A DNA stretch of 64,000 nucleotides, taken from Clostridia bacterium (GTDB lineage Bacteria; Bacillota; Clostridia; Lachnospirales; Lachnospiraceae). The stretch is taken from assembly GCA_003249225.1 (NCBI GenBank), contig QKJQ01000004.1:62001-126000 (forward strand), in the 5' to 3' direction. Positions 1-9,025 of this stretch are shown in pieces. Position 1 is the first letter of the stretch. Each line of letters opens with the position of its first letter. The position numbers and the translations under genes were made by a program. The notes under the pieces are model-generated. The model worked only from the letters and a program-made list of their open reading frames with translations. It made no database searches and was not told where the DNA came from.

Positions 1-1
1 A

Positions 2-802
2 CAAAACGCCCAGACAAATCCTGTTACAGAAGAAACAACGCAAGACCTGCCACAGGATGAAACCATCGATCTTCCTGATACGAATCTTCCCGAATCGCAC
101 GGCAAAGCTACCATTGCACCAACACAAAATAATTCAGGCAGTGATCATGCTAAGGTCACAGGCAAACCAGGGTCTCCGATAATGGGTCAGTTTGGGCAGC
201 CAGAGTCTGACGAAAGTTCTGCTGGCTCCGAGGAAACAGTACCAACAGAACAACCAACAGTGCAAAACAACGATCAAGCGATTGAATCCGTTCAAGGGGA
301 AAATGAAACCATCGAAAATTCAACCGTAAATGACGTTACCGATGAGTCCTCCAATGTGACAAATGGAAATCAAAGTGAGAATGCATCGGAGTCAGGAAAT
401 CAGAATGAGAATGCATTGGAGTCAGGTAATCAGAATACCACTGGTGCAAATGGTAACAATCAAAACGCAGAAGAGGAGCCAACGCTGGCGCCGGCGACTG
501 ACGAAGCGTCTTCAGACATTACGCAGGACACTGAATCAGAATCGGACACAGACACCACGACTGAGACGAATGGGAATCAGGGCGAAGAAACCGGAGCCTC
601 TGAATCCGGACAGTCTGATAATGCCAACCCAAGTGATAATCAAGGGCAAGGACAAGACAATTCAAATCAGACAACTCAGGGAAATGGTCAAAATTCTGAC
701 GTAACAGATGGTTCAAATCAAAACCAGGGTACAAACAGCAATGCAAATGAAAACCAGAACAATACAGGCAATTCAGATCAAGATGTGAAAAAAGGAAAGT
801 AA
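2..802 (+). CDS. C-terminal part of a low-complexity, Asn/Gln/acid-rich protein (5' end outside window)
   Basis: The frame is open from base 2 without a start codon that has a ribosome site, so this is the tail of a gene that begins upstream of the window. It ends with TAA at 800-802. The visible 266 residues are strongly biased to N, Q, E, D, S, T and G, with almost no aromatic residues and the motif ESGNQ repeated. The last residues are basic (VKKGK). No LPXTG sorting motif, membrane segment or folded domain is visible, so this part is probably intrinsically disordered and may be extracellular. The function cannot be told without the N-terminal part. A weak hairpin at 837-859 follows the stop, and a secreted repeat protein starts 98 bases downstream on the same strand, so the two could be co-expressed. 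Confidence 0.75.
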   Translation, partial: QNAQTNPVTEETTQDLPQDETIDLPDTNLPESHGKATIAPTQNNSGSDHAKVTGKPGSPIMGQFGQPESDESSAGSEETVPTEQPTVQNNDQAIESVQGENETIENSTVNDVTDESSNVTNGNQSENASESGNQNENALESGNQNTTGANGNNQNAEEEPTLAPATDEASSDITQDTESESDTDTTTETNGNQGEETGASESGQSDNANPSDNQGQGQDNSNQTTQGNGQNSDVTDGSNQNQGTNSNANENQNNTGNSDQDVKKGK

Positions 803-836
803 AGTTTATTTTGAAAGAAGGACCTATCATTGATTT

Positions 837-871
837 CATGCAGTTAACCCTGCTGCATGTGTATTTTCTTT
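837..871 (+). terminator. Weak hairpin/terminator between the disordered protein and the repeat protein
   Basis: CATGCAG (837-843) pairs perfectly with CTGCATG (853-859) across a 9-base loop and is followed by a T-rich stretch up to 871. The T run is interrupted, so termination is probably partial and readthrough into the next gene is possible. Confidence 0.4.
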
Positions 872-900
872 GCGCAAAATGCGCAGGATTGGAGTTTATT

Positions 901-1443
901 ATGAGAAAACATAAAATAGCAGTTATTCTTCTTACATGTATGGCTTTAACTCTTACTTTAGGTGCAGGTTCCATGGGAAAAGGAATCCAACAAAGAGATC
1001 AGCTCCGACTGCGGGATGGCTCCTGCCTGACGGCAAGTACGAATTACACTGTGAGTGGTGATTTCATCCGCGACAGACTTAGATTAAAAGACGGCTCCTG
1101 TAAAGATCTGATTACCGTTGCACGTGACCTGTTCCGCGACAGACTTAAATTGAAAGATGGCTCTTGTCAGGATATCGTTACGGTTGCACGTGACCAGCTC
1201 CGCGACAGACTTAGATTAAAAGACGGCTCCTGCCAGGATATCGTTACGGTTGCACGTGACCAGCTCCGCGACAGACTTAAATTAAAAGATGGCTCCTGCC
1301 AGGATATCGTTACGGTTGCACGTGACCAGCTTCGCGACAGACTTAAATTGAAAGACGGCTCCTGCCAGGATATCGTTACGGTTGCACGTGACCAGCTCCG
1401 CGACAGACTTAAATTAAAAGATGGCTCCTGCCAGGTTGGCTGA
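901..1443 (+). CDS. Small secreted protein made of 22-residue DGSC repeats, unknown function
   Basis: The start is the ATG at 901: GGAG lies at 891-894 and the product (180 residues) then begins with a classical signal peptide, MRKHK followed by a hydrophobic stretch to about residue 22. The rest is basic and almost entirely repeats. Five full units run from about residue 57, with degenerate or partial units at both ends. Each contains RDRLKLKDGSC, then QDIVTVARDQL. Every unit has exactly one cysteine, spaced by 22 residues, giving seven DGSC motifs. The protein ends in CQVG. No family is recognised. It could be a cell-surface or cell-wall associated repeat protein or, speculatively, a precursor of a cysteine-modified peptide, but no maturation enzyme is present nearby. 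A TGCGCA-AAA-TGCGCA hairpin (871-885) sits just before the ribosome site. The upstream neighbour is a disordered protein; downstream is the proS leader with its own promoter. Confidence 0.75.
   Translation: MRKHKIAVILLTCMALTLTLGAGSMGKGIQQRDQLRLRDGSCLTASTNYTVSGDFIRDRLRLKDGSCKDLITVARDLFRDRLKLKDGSCQDIVTVARDQLRDRLRLKDGSCQDIVTVARDQLRDRLKLKDGSCQDIVTVARDQLRDRLKLKDGSCQDIVTVARDQLRDRLKLKDGSCQVG
1069..1443 (+). repeat. In-frame 66-bp tandem repeats, five full copies plus a partial copy
   Basis: Units start at 1069, 1135, 1201, 1267 and 1333, with a partial unit from 1399. All begin CGCGACAGACTTA. Later copies differ from each other at only a few, mostly silent, positions, while the first full copy and the degenerate one before it (from about 993) are more diverged. 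This points to recent duplication of the central units. Copy number is therefore likely to vary between strains and to be easily collapsed in assemblies. Confidence 0.9.
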
Positions 1444-1502
1444 TTGGAAGCACTGCTGATTTTTGATAACTTCAGGATACCCTCTTCGAATGTGCTTCCC
1501 AC

Positions 1503-1531
1503 TTGACAATTCGTGCAATAAATCATATAAT
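1503..1531 (+). promoter_or_regulatory. Consensus sigma-A promoter of the proS leader
   Basis: TTGACA at 1503-1508 and TATAAT at 1526-1531 are both perfect matches, separated by exactly 17 bases. Transcription should start near 1538, giving a leader of about 410 bases that contains the T-box. Confidence 0.85.
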
Positions 1532-1604
1532 CACACTATTCAAACAATCTGCTTCAAAGCTTTGTGCATGGCTATATTTTTTCATTCACAAGCAAATTCA
1601 TAGG

Positions 1605-1846
1605 TAAAGACAAAGATTGAGAATAGTACTGTATTGACGTCTTCCCAGAGAGAAAGCTGTCGCTGAAAAGCTTTTAAGACGCACTGCACGAACCTGCCTC
1701 AGGAGTCTTGTGCACGAAAAGCACAACGCAGTCCGGCGTTATCGGAAGTTAAGTGAATTGTCATTTATGACAGTTAACCAGGGTGGTACCACCGAATGAA
1801 ATCGGTCCCTCAGACATCTCATATGATGATGTCTGGGGGATTTTTT
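1605..1846 (+). ncRNA. T-box riboswitch (proline, specifier CCU) controlling proS
   Basis: The leader shows the T-box landmarks in order: an AGTA motif (about 1624), AGAGAG and GCTG elements of stem I (1649-1673), a specifier loop reading GAA-CCT-G with CCT at 1693-1695, the conserved T-box GGTGGTACC at 1782-1790, and an intrinsic terminator. In this family the specifier pairs with the anticodon of the matching tRNA, and uncharged tRNA stabilises the antiterminator. The specifier CCU predicts tRNA-Pro, which fits the proS gene that follows. There is no other gene between the promoter at 1503 and proS. Confidence 0.9.
1807..1846 (+). terminator. Intrinsic terminator of the proS T-box
   Basis: CCCTCAGACATC (1807-1818) pairs with GATGTCTGGGGG (1828-1839), 12 pairs including one G-U, followed by TTTTTT. 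It is the terminator arm that competes with the antiterminator containing GGTGGTACC. Confidence 0.9.
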
Positions 1847-1948
1847 GTGTAGCAGGAAAGGGTTGTGTCTTTCTTATTATACAAGCAAATCCGTATCTAT
1901 TCACGGATATAACTTTACAAGCGTTTGGAAGCGCAGAAAGAGGATACT

Positions 1949-3382
1949 ATGGCAAAAGATAAGAAAATGGTAGAAGCGATCACTTCCATGGAAGAAGATT
2001 TCGCACAATGGTATACTGACATTGTAAAAAAGGCTGAACTCGTTGAGTATTCCGGTGTTCGCGGATGCGTTATTCTGCGTCCCTCCGGCTATGCAATCTG
2101 GGAGAACATTCAAAAGGAGCTCGATGCCAGATTTAAAGCGACTGGTGTTGAAAATGTATATATGCCGATGTTCATTCCGGAGAGTCTGCTGAACAAGGAA
2201 AAAGATCACGTGGAAGGATTTGCTCCGGAAGTTGCATGGGTTACACACGGAGGATCGGAAGCTCTTCAGGAACGGCTCTGTGTTCGCCCGACATCCGAGA
2301 CCTTATTCTGTGATATGTATTCAAAGATCATAGAATCGTACCGTGACCTTCCAAAACTCTATAACCAGTGGTGTTCAGTCGTTCGCTGGGAGAAGACGAC
2401 CAGACCGTTCCTTCGTTCCCTCGAATTCTTGTGGCAGGAAGGCCACACTGCACATGCCACAGCAGAAGAAGCAGAAGAAAGAACACAACAAATGCTGAAT
2501 GTCTATGCCGACTTCTGTGAAGAAATCCTTGCCATTCCAATGATCAAAGGAAGAAAGACCGACAAGGAGAAATTTGCCGGAGCACATGCCACCTATACCA
2601 TAGAAGCACTTATGCACGATGGAAAAGCATTGCAGTCAGGTACCAGCCATAACTTTGGTGATGGATTTGCCAATGCATTTGATATAACCTATACCGATAA
2701 AGAGAACAAACTGCAGCATGTTCATCAGACTTCCTGGGGTATGTCGACCCGTATCATTGGAGCGATCATTATGGTCCACGGAGATGACAGCGGTCTTGTT
2801 CTTCCTCCAAGAATTGCTCCAACCCAGGTAATGATCATACCAATCCAGCAGAAAAAGGAAGGTGTTCTTGAAAAAGCAAATGAGCTGAAATCAGCTCTTA
2901 GTAACTTCCGTGTGAAGGTTGACGATTCTGACAAGAGTCCGGGCTGGAAATTCTCAGAGCAGGAAATGCGCGGTATTCCTATGCGAATTGAAATTGGTCC
3001 AAAAGACATAGAGGCAGGTCAGGCTGTACTCGTACGCCGTGATACCGGAGAAAAATCGGTTGTATCTCTTTCCGATCTGCCCTCCGCTGTTGATGAACTT
3101 CTTCTTCAGATTCAAAACGATATGCTTGCAAAAGCAAGAGCACACCGTGATTCACATACTTATGAAGCTACCGATTATGAAGTATTCAAAGAAACCGTTG
3201 CGAACAAACCAGGGTTTGTAAAAGCAATGTGGTGCGGTGAACTTGCCTGTGAGGAAAAAATCAAGGAAGATACCGGTGCAAGCTCCCGTTGCATGCCTTT
3301 TGAACAGGAATCCATATCCGGCAGCTGCGTGTGCTGCAAAAAGCCTGCAAAATCACTTGTATACTGGGGCAAAGCTTATTAA
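1949..3382 (+). CDS. proS: Prolyl-tRNA synthetase, short archaeal/eukaryal-like type
   Basis: Charges tRNA-Pro with proline in the cytoplasm. The ATG at 1949 is chosen because AGAGG lies five bases before it; an earlier in-frame start lacks a ribosome site. The product is 477 residues, the usual size of the short (archaeal-type) ProRS without the editing insertion found in the E. coli type. Class II motifs are visible: motif 2 around [13 protein letters not shown] and motif 3 around [20 protein letters not shown]. The C-terminal domain has the cysteine-rich stretch and the terminal tyrosine (YWGKAY) typical of this type. It is regulated by the proline T-box in its leader. The DNA methylase gene starts 28 bases after its stop, without a terminator, so readthrough is likely. 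Confidence 0.95.
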   Translation: MAKDKKMVEAITSMEEDFAQWYTDIVKKAELVEYSGVRGCVILRPSGYAIWENIQKELDARFKATGVENVYMPMFIPESLLNKEKDHVEGFAPEVAWVTHGGSEALQERLCVRPTSETLFCDMYSKIIESYRDLPKLYNQWCSVVRWEKTTRPFLRSLEFLWQEGHTAHATAEEAEERTQQMLNVYADFCEEILAIPMIKGRKTDKEKFAGAHATYTIEALMHDGKALQSGTSHNFGDGFANAFDITYTDKENKLQHVHQTSWGMSTRIIGAIIMVHGDDSGLVLPPRIAPTQVMIIPIQQKKEGVLEKANELKSALSNFRVKVDDSDKSPGWKFSEQEMRGIPMRIEIGPKDIEAGQAVLVRRDTGEKSVVSLSDLPSAVDELLLQIQNDMLAKARAHRDSHTYEATDYEVFKETVANKPGFVKAMWCGELACEEKIKEDTGASSRCMPFEQESISGSCVCCKKPAKSLVYWGKAY

Positions 3383-3410
3383 TTCAAGACAAAGGGGCTG
3401 TGGTAACGCT

Positions 3411-5387
3411 GTGAATTCTTCCTATCTTTCCATGAATGAGGTATGTACGATCCTCTCCATATCACCGGCAACGTGCCGTAACTGGGTTCGCTTGAAGAAG
3501 CTTACTCCAGCTACGGCACGTCCCCTGCAATTTTATAAAAAGGATATCAGCAGACTCAAGCGAGATCTCTCCTCCGGTAAAGTGAAGCTCCTGTCCTCTA
3601 GGCGCAATAAGACCTATATCAAAGGAAACAGTCTTTACAAAGCTTACCTTCATGAGGATACTGAGAATCTTCCGGTCATTGAAAAGATACTGGACTCTTA
3701 TGAGCAGGTACCTCATACCGAGGAGCGGTCTGCTTTGATCCTAGCCGAATATGCTCTGAAGCTGTTAAATAGTGCCTGGCATCTTCAGCCAGAAGAAAGC
3801 CTTCTGCTTGCGGTCTTTTTTTCAGATACAGATTCATTTTCTGACTACCGGACACTGATTCATGATCTGCTCCATGTTCTGCTCCCCGAAAAACAGGCGA
3901 TGAACAATCTATCGCTATTCTCTGCTTTGGAAATTCCGGAGATGAAGACTGCTCTGTCCCAGCAGCTTTCTTTTGTTGCCGGTCAGGACTATCTTGGTCT
4001 TTTATACCTTTCCATGCAGAATATCGGCGGCCGTAAAGCAAAAGGAGCTTACTATACACCAAGCCTGGTGGTAGACCGTATGACTGCCTCTTTTTGCTCT
4101 GCTCTTAAAGATAAACCAGTCATTGACCCTTGCTGCGGTACCGGTAATTTTCTTATCTCTCTGTCTGTCATGGGGTTTTCCTTATGCAGTCTTCATGGCA
4201 TGGAAAAAGATCCGGCTGCATTGGCACTTGCAAGGGTCAACCTTGCACTTTATCACCCGGTAAGTGATCTTTCTTGCCTTTATGAAAACTTACAATGCGG
4301 TGATACACTGCATACAAAGTTTCAAAAAAAATATGCCTGCATCCTGGGCAATCCCCCCTGGGGCAGTTCATTTACTGAAAAAGAATGCACTGACCTTGGG
4401 ACACTCTATGAAACAGCTGCCGGGAAACCGGAATCTAGTTCAATATTTTTTGAACATGCCTTACGGAATGCAACCGACGGATGCATGATTTCCTTTGTTC
4501 TTCCGGAAGCCTTTTTAACGGTGGCATCCTACCTTCCTATCCGAAAGCTCCTGCTTGAGGAATCGCGTCTGGTCCGCATTGAATATCTTGATAACGCCTT
4601 TGACGGTGTACAATGTCCGTCGATCATTCTTACCGTCGTGAAACAAAATCGCTGCAATCAAAGTGATAGCTCTGTTACCATCGGAACGACCATTGTTCAA
4701 AAGGATCGCAGCTTCCAGATCAGCGTGCCACGTTCTATATGTCCTTCCTGCTTCAATTTCACAGCGAACGACAACGAATACGCCATTGTATCTCATATGG
4801 ATCAATTAAAAGATAGAACGACCCTGAAAGGACAGGCTTTTTTTGCTCTTGGTATTGTTACAGGGAATAACTCTGCACTTTTATATGATGCCCCAGGTCC
4901 GGGTCGTGAGCTGATTTATAAGGGGAAGCATATTCAAAAGTATAAAGTTACAGAATCGGATGTCTACGCAGATACCGCGCTGGATAAATTTCAGCAGAGC
5001 GCACCGGAAGCTATGTACCGGGCACCGGAAAAACTGCTGTACCGTTTTATTAATAAAAGTCTTATCTTTGCCTACGACGACAAGCAGCGGCTGACCCTGA
5101 ACAGCTGCAATATTCTGATTCCAGACATTCCGGGGCTCCATATCAAATACATTCTGGCTGTCCTTAACTCTTCGCAGGTTCAGTTCTACTTTACTCATAA
5201 GTTCAACTCCGTGAAAATTCTTCGCTCCCATCTGGAACAGATTCCGATTCCGGTCGTTTCCGCAGCAAAGCAAATGGAAGTCGTAACACTGGTCGATCAG
5301 CTGGAAAAGGAAAAAGACCCTGTTGCCGGCCGCCAACTGCAAATGCAGATCGATACCGTCATCAGAGCCTTTTATCAGCTTGACTGA
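3411..5387 (+). CDS. Orphan N6-adenine DNA methyltransferase with N-terminal helix-turn-helix (TaqI/Eco57I-like)
   Basis: Probably methylates adenine N6 in a specific DNA sequence. The start is uncertain: the GTG at 3411 follows AAAGGGG with a long spacing (658 residues); the ATG at 3432 has no ribosome site. Residues about 8-35 resemble a MerR/excisionase-type helix-turn-helix (MNEVCTILSISPATCRNWVR). After a linker of about 200 residues come SAM-binding motif I, DPCCGTGNFL (from residue 239), and catalytic motif NPPWG (314-318). The C-terminal part has the TaqI-type target-recognition pattern ILAVLNSSQVQFYF and LEQIPIP. No PD-ExK or HNH nuclease motif is visible within it, and no restriction gene lies beside it, so this is a solitary methylase rather than a complete type IIG enzyme. 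It lies 28 bases downstream of proS and converges with glgP with a 15-base gap. A role in host gene regulation is inference. Confidence 0.8.
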   Translation: MNSSYLSMNEVCTILSISPATCRNWVRLKKLTPATARPLQFYKKDISRLKRDLSSGKVKLLSSRRNKTYIKGNSLYKAYLHEDTENLPVIEKILDSYEQVPHTEERSALILAEYALKLLNSAWHLQPEESLLLAVFFSDTDSFSDYRTLIHDLLHVLLPEKQAMNNLSLFSALEIPEMKTALSQQLSFVAGQDYLGLLYLSMQNIGGRKAKGAYYTPSLVVDRMTASFCSALKDKPVIDPCCGTGNFLISLSVMGFSLCSLHGMEKDPAALALARVNLALYHPVSDLSCLYENLQCGDTLHTKFQKKYACILGNPPWGSSFTEKECTDLGTLYETAAGKPESSSIFFEHALRNATDGCMISFVLPEAFLTVASYLPIRKLLLEESRLVRIEYLDNAFDGVQCPSIILTVVKQNRCNQSDSSVTIGTTIVQKDRSFQISVPRSICPSCFNFTANDNEYAIVSHMDQLKDRTTLKGQAFFALGIVTGNNSALLYDAPGPGRELIYKGKHIQKYKVTESDVYADTALDKFQQSAPEAMYRAPEKLLYRFINKSLIFAYDDKQRLTLNSCNILIPDIPGLHIKYILAVLNSSQVQFYFTHKFNSVKILRSHLEQIPIPVVSAAKQMEVVTLVDQLEKEKDPVAGRQLQMQIDTVIRAFYQLD

Positions 5388-5402
5388 AGCAATTATTTCT
5401 TT

Positions 5403-7859
5403 CTATTCCTCAACTTTTACTACGTATTTTTCCAAGTGCCAGATATCTCTGACATATTCTTCGATGGTTCTGTCCGATGAGAATTTACCGCATTTTGCTG
5501 TGTTCAGGAGCGCCATTCTAGCCCAGCGGTCTTTATCACGATAGGCAGCTTCCACTTGTTTCTGTGCTTCCACATACGATCGGAAATCTTTCAGAATAAA
5601 ATACTGATCTGCTTTTTCAAATCCATTGCCTTCTAACAAAGACTGATAAATCTCGCGGAACATTTCATGATCATGAGGAGCAAAGGTTCCGTCGATCAGC
5701 TGACTCATGACTCTCTTTATATCTTCGTCTTCGTTGTATATATTCTTTGGATTGTAACTGCCGTCCTTTTCCATCTGTATGACTTCGTCTGCACTTAGAC
5801 CGAAGATAAAGGCATTTTCCATTCCAACTTCTTCCACGATCTCCACATTGGCTCCATCCATCGTTCCTATGGTTACGGCACCATTCAGCATAAACTTCAT
5901 ATTACCGGTTCCGGAGGCTTCTTTGCTGGCTGTTGAAATCTGCTCGGATACATCCGCAGCTGCAAATATGATCTCTGCATTGGAAACCCGGTAGTTCTCA
6001 ATAAATACTACCTTAATTTTGCCTTTGATAGCCGGATCGTTATTCACCACGTCTCCGACACTGTTGATCAGTTTGATGACTGCTTTTGCACGGCGGTAGC
6101 CTGCCGAAGCTTTCGCTCCGAATATGAAGGTCCTTGGATAAAAGTCTGAATCCGGATTCTTCTTTAGCTGGTCGTACAGATAAATAATATGCAGTATGTT
6201 CATCAACTGACGCTTATACTCATGAAGACGCTTGACCTGAACATCAAAAATTGAATTCGGATCGATCTCAACATTGTTATGCTCTTTGATGTATTTCACA
6301 AGGCGAAGCTTGTTCTGATATTTGATATCCATGAATTGCGCACGGCATTCCGGGTTTTCTGCGCATCCGCTCAGTCTGTCAAGCTGTGGCAGATCAAGGA
6401 TCCATCCGTCTCCAATACGCTTTGTCACCCATTCAGCAAGAAGAGGATTGCCATGCAGCAGGAACCTTCGCTGTGTGATGCCGTTCGTCTTATTGCTGAA
6501 CTTTTCAGGCCAGAGTTCATAAAAATCTTTTAACTGCTGGTTCTTTAAGATCTCCGTATGAAGTCTTGCAACGCCATTTACCGAAAAGCCTCCGACAATG
6601 GCAAGATTCGCCATGCGGACCTGACCATCATACAGAATCGCCATATTCTTCACTTTTTCTTTATTGCCAGGGTAGGTATCTTCGACCAGCATAAGGAAGC
6701 GGCGGTTCAATTCTTCAATGATCTGGTAGACTCTTGGAAGAAGTCTTGAGAACAGATCGATCGGCCACTTTTCAAGAGCTTCTGACATGATGGTATGATT
6801 CGTATAGGCACAGCTGTGAGAAGTAATCTCCCAGGCCTGGTTCCAGGAAAGTCCATAATCATCCATCAGTACACGCATCAATTCAGCCACGGTCATGGAT
6901 GGATGAGTATCGTTCATCTGAAAGCTTGTCTTTTCCGGCAGAAGCATAATATCTTTGTTATTCTCAAGATACTGTTCAACGGCACGCTGTACCGTAGCGG
7001 AAATAAAGAAGTACTGCTGTTTTAAACGCAGTTCTTTTCCGGCATAATGATTGTCGTTCGGATACAATACCTCGCAGATGGTACGTGCAAGATTCTGCTG
7101 CTCGACCGCTTTGTGATAATCTCCTTTATCAAAGGAATCCAGGTTAAAGGTCTGAATCGCTTCAGCATCCCAGATACGAAGCGTATCAACGATATTGTTG
7201 TTGTAACCAAGCACCGGTATATCATAAGGTACTGCCATAACAGAATTATAATCTTCCTGGGTAAAATGTTCCCTTCCGTTCGGATCCTTAACTACACGAA
7301 CATATCCACCGAATTTAACTTCCTTCGCATGTTCCGGTCGTTTCATTTCGAATGGATTACCGTGTTTTAACCAATAATCCGGAACTTCGATCTGAAAACC
7401 ATTTTCGATCTTTTGCTCGAACATACCATATTTATAACGGATTCCACAGCCATAGGCCGGATATCCCAACGAAGCCAGAGAATCAAGGAAACATGCCGCA
7501 AGCCTTCCAAGACCGCCATTTCCAAGCGCAGCATCCGGTTCCTGGTCTTCTACAATATTCAGATTAAGTCCCAGTTCTTCCAGCGCCTCCCGCACCATAG
7601 AATCAGCACCGAGATTGATCAGATTATTCCCGAGTGCCCGTCCCATTAAGAACTCCATGGACATATAGTAAACTGTTTTTACATTCTTTTCTTTAAATTC
7701 TTTTGCTGTTGCGAACCACAGATCCATAATGATATCTTTTACTGCAAATGCAACTGCCTGAAACAGCTGCTGTTCACTCGCATCTGCAACGGATCTTCGA
7801 AATAATACTTTTAGATTTTCTTCAATGTTCTTTTTAAATTCTTCTTTTGTCATCTTCAT
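5403..7859 (-). CDS. glgP: Glycogen/maltodextrin phosphorylase
   Basis: Releases glucose 1-phosphate from the non-reducing end of alpha-1,4-glucans using phosphate and pyridoxal phosphate. The product is 818 residues, normal for the GT35 family. The active-site region reads EASGTGNMKFMLNG with the PLP-binding lysine at about residue 655, and the N-terminal part has the family motif ALGNGGLGRLAACFLDSLA. The start ATG at 7859 follows ACAGG at a ten-base distance. An 8-bp inverted repeat CTGTCTTG/CAAGACAG (7872-7905) lies in the leader. The upstream gene, an alpha/beta hydrolase on the same strand, ends 68 bases away, so joint transcription is possible. No branching enzyme or ADP-glucose genes are in the window. 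Confidence 0.95.
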   Translation of the reverse strand: MKMTKEEFKKNIEENLKVLFRRSVADASEQQLFQAVAFAVKDIIMDLWFATAKEFKEKNVKTVYYMSMEFLMGRALGNNLINLGADSMVREALEELGLNLNIVEDQEPDAALGNGGLGRLAACFLDSLASLGYPAYGCGIRYKYGMFEQKIENGFQIEVPDYWLKHGNPFEMKRPEHAKEVKFGGYVRVVKDPNGREHFTQEDYNSVMAVPYDIPVLGYNNNIVDTLRIWDAEAIQTFNLDSFDKGDYHKAVEQQNLARTICEVLYPNDNHYAGKELRLKQQYFFISATVQRAVEQYLENNKDIMLLPEKTSFQMNDTHPSMTVAELMRVLMDDYGLSWNQAWEITSHSCAYTNHTIMSEALEKWPIDLFSRLLPRVYQIIEELNRRFLMLVEDTYPGNKEKVKNMAILYDGQVRMANLAIVGGFSVNGVARLHTEILKNQQLKDFYELWPEKFSNKTNGITQRRFLLHGNPLLAEWVTKRIGDGWILDLPQLDRLSGCAENPECRAQFMDIKYQNKLRLVKYIKEHNNVEIDPNSIFDVQVKRLHEYKRQLMNILHIIYLYDQLKKNPDSDFYPRTFIFGAKASAGYRRAKAVIKLINSVGDVVNNDPAIKGKIKVVFIENYRVSNAEIIFAAADVSEQISTASKEASGTGNMKFMLNGAVTIGTMDGANVEIVEEVGMENAFIFGLSADEVIQMEKDGSYNPKNIYNEDEDIKRVMSQLIDGTFAPHDHEMFREIYQSLLEGNGFEKADQYFILKDFRSYVEAQKQVEAAYRDKDRWARMALLNTAKCGKFSSDRTIEEYVRDIWHLEKYVVKVEE

Positions 7860-7927
7860 AAAGTATTCGACCTGTCTTGTATAATTCTATTGTTAAGCAA
7901 GACAGTCATCCTCCTTCCGGGTCATTC

Positions 7928-9025
7928 TTAGCCTTGGTTACAATCTTCGTTCAGGATTGGCAGCAGTGCCTCTTCATGCCAGCAATGTCCGCCTTCCTGA
8001 ATGTCATGGAAAAGAAAGTCTTCTCTGCCAAACAGCCGGTAGGCTTTTTTCATGGTGTCTACCTGCTCATATACATTGGTAAGTCCGCGCCTTCCGTTCA
8101 GGTGATCTTTACGACAGGACTGAATTACGACCTGCCTGGGTGCAATAAGAGCACCGATATCTCCCATGTCCAGATGTTCAAATAAATGTGGTACATAATT
8201 ACAGTTGCAATTTCCATTCAGTTCAAGCAGTGAGTCCCTGTAGCCATACATATAACCACTGATGACACATCTTTTTATCCTGTCATCCTGTGCCGCACTC
8301 CATAATGTCTGCATGCCGCCGCCGGAAAAACCGATGCATCCCAGCTGTTCCATATCATAAATTCCCTGCTGTTCTATAAAATCAACCAGACGGCTGATAT
8401 CCCACGATAACATACCAATCACGGTCTCACCAAGAGCCTCTGCCATATGGGACAGATTATAGCAGGTGCCGTTCAGATATTTCTCTTCTTCCTCACCCCA
8501 AAGGGCTTCTTCCCTTCGTTCACCAAATCCTCTGCAGTCCGGGCAGAACACCGTATAACCCTGTAATGCAAGTTGGTATCCATAATCATAGTGAAACTGT
8601 TCAATTGCTTTTACAATGTCCGGACGATCCCTTTTCCCGGCCACGGATTCTTTTCCTCCGCCAAGATGCCCCGGCAAAGCAAGAAAAGTAAGTGGTTTCT
8701 TGTTCGTTTTGTTCAGCTTCTTATCTTCCGGGATCAACAGATAGCACGGCATATAGACCCCCGGCTCTGTCTGTATCCTGAATTTCTTTCGAAGTATACC
8801 GTCCTTTGTTTTTTCTTCTCCCTCATCCACCGGCAGGGCTTCGCAAGGGATCATATTCCTTTGACCTGTCAGCTCTGTAAGAAGATCACGTACTCGCTTC
8901 TTCCAAACAGTAAATTCTTCCACTGACTCTGCCAAAAATCGGTCTTCCCTCTTACACCGGTCAAATTTTTGCTGCATAAGAGAAAGGCAGGTATAGTAAT
9001 GCTCTGTATGTTTTTCCTGGTCCAT
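7928..9025 (-). CDS. Alpha/beta hydrolase, acetyl-esterase-like family
   Basis: A cytoplasmic serine hydrolase of about 365 residues. The start is ATG at 9025 because AGAGG lies five bases before it; two upstream in-frame starts (9067, 9091) have poor ribosome sites. The nucleophile elbow is GFSGGG with Ser at about residue 234, and a C-terminal histidine in GGHCWH could complete the triad. The layout (N-terminal lid, then the LLIPE..K..PLTFLALPGH strand) resembles the large-esterase branch sometimes annotated as acetyl xylan esterase or dienelactone-hydrolase-like. The substrate is unknown. There is no signal peptide. A GTGC-AAAA-GCAC mini-hairpin (9042-9053) sits just in front of the ribosome site. 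It lies upstream of glgP on the same strand, which gives weak support for a role in carbohydrate metabolism. Confidence 0.75.
   Translation of the reverse strand: MDQEKHTEHYYTCLSLMQQKFDRCKREDRFLAESVEEFTVWKKRVRDLLTELTGQRNMIPCEALPVDEGEEKTKDGILRKKFRIQTEPGVYMPCYLLIPEDKKLNKTNKKPLTFLALPGHLGGGKESVAGKRDRPDIVKAIEQFHYDYGYQLALQGYTVFCPDCRGFGERREEALWGEEEEKYLNGTCYNLSHMAEALGETVIGMLSWDISRLVDFIEQQGIYDMEQLGCIGFSGGGMQTLWSAAQDDRIKRCVISGYMYGYRDSLLELNGNCNCNYVPHLFEHLDMGDIGALIAPRQVVIQSCRKDHLNGRRGLTNVYEQVDTMKKAYRLFGREDFLFHDIQEGGHCWHEEALLPILNEDCNQG

Noticed and set aside
1445..1499. Inverted repeat GGAAGCAC/GTGCTTCC after the repeat protein gene
   Set aside because: Loop of about 39 bases and no T run, so not convincing as a terminator; it ends right before the proS promoter.
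1167..1526. Open frame on the minus strand made of repeated WQEPSFNLSLSRSW text
   Set aside because: It is the mirror of the 66-bp repeats of the secreted protein gene; no ribosome site, and it would begin in the proS promoter region.
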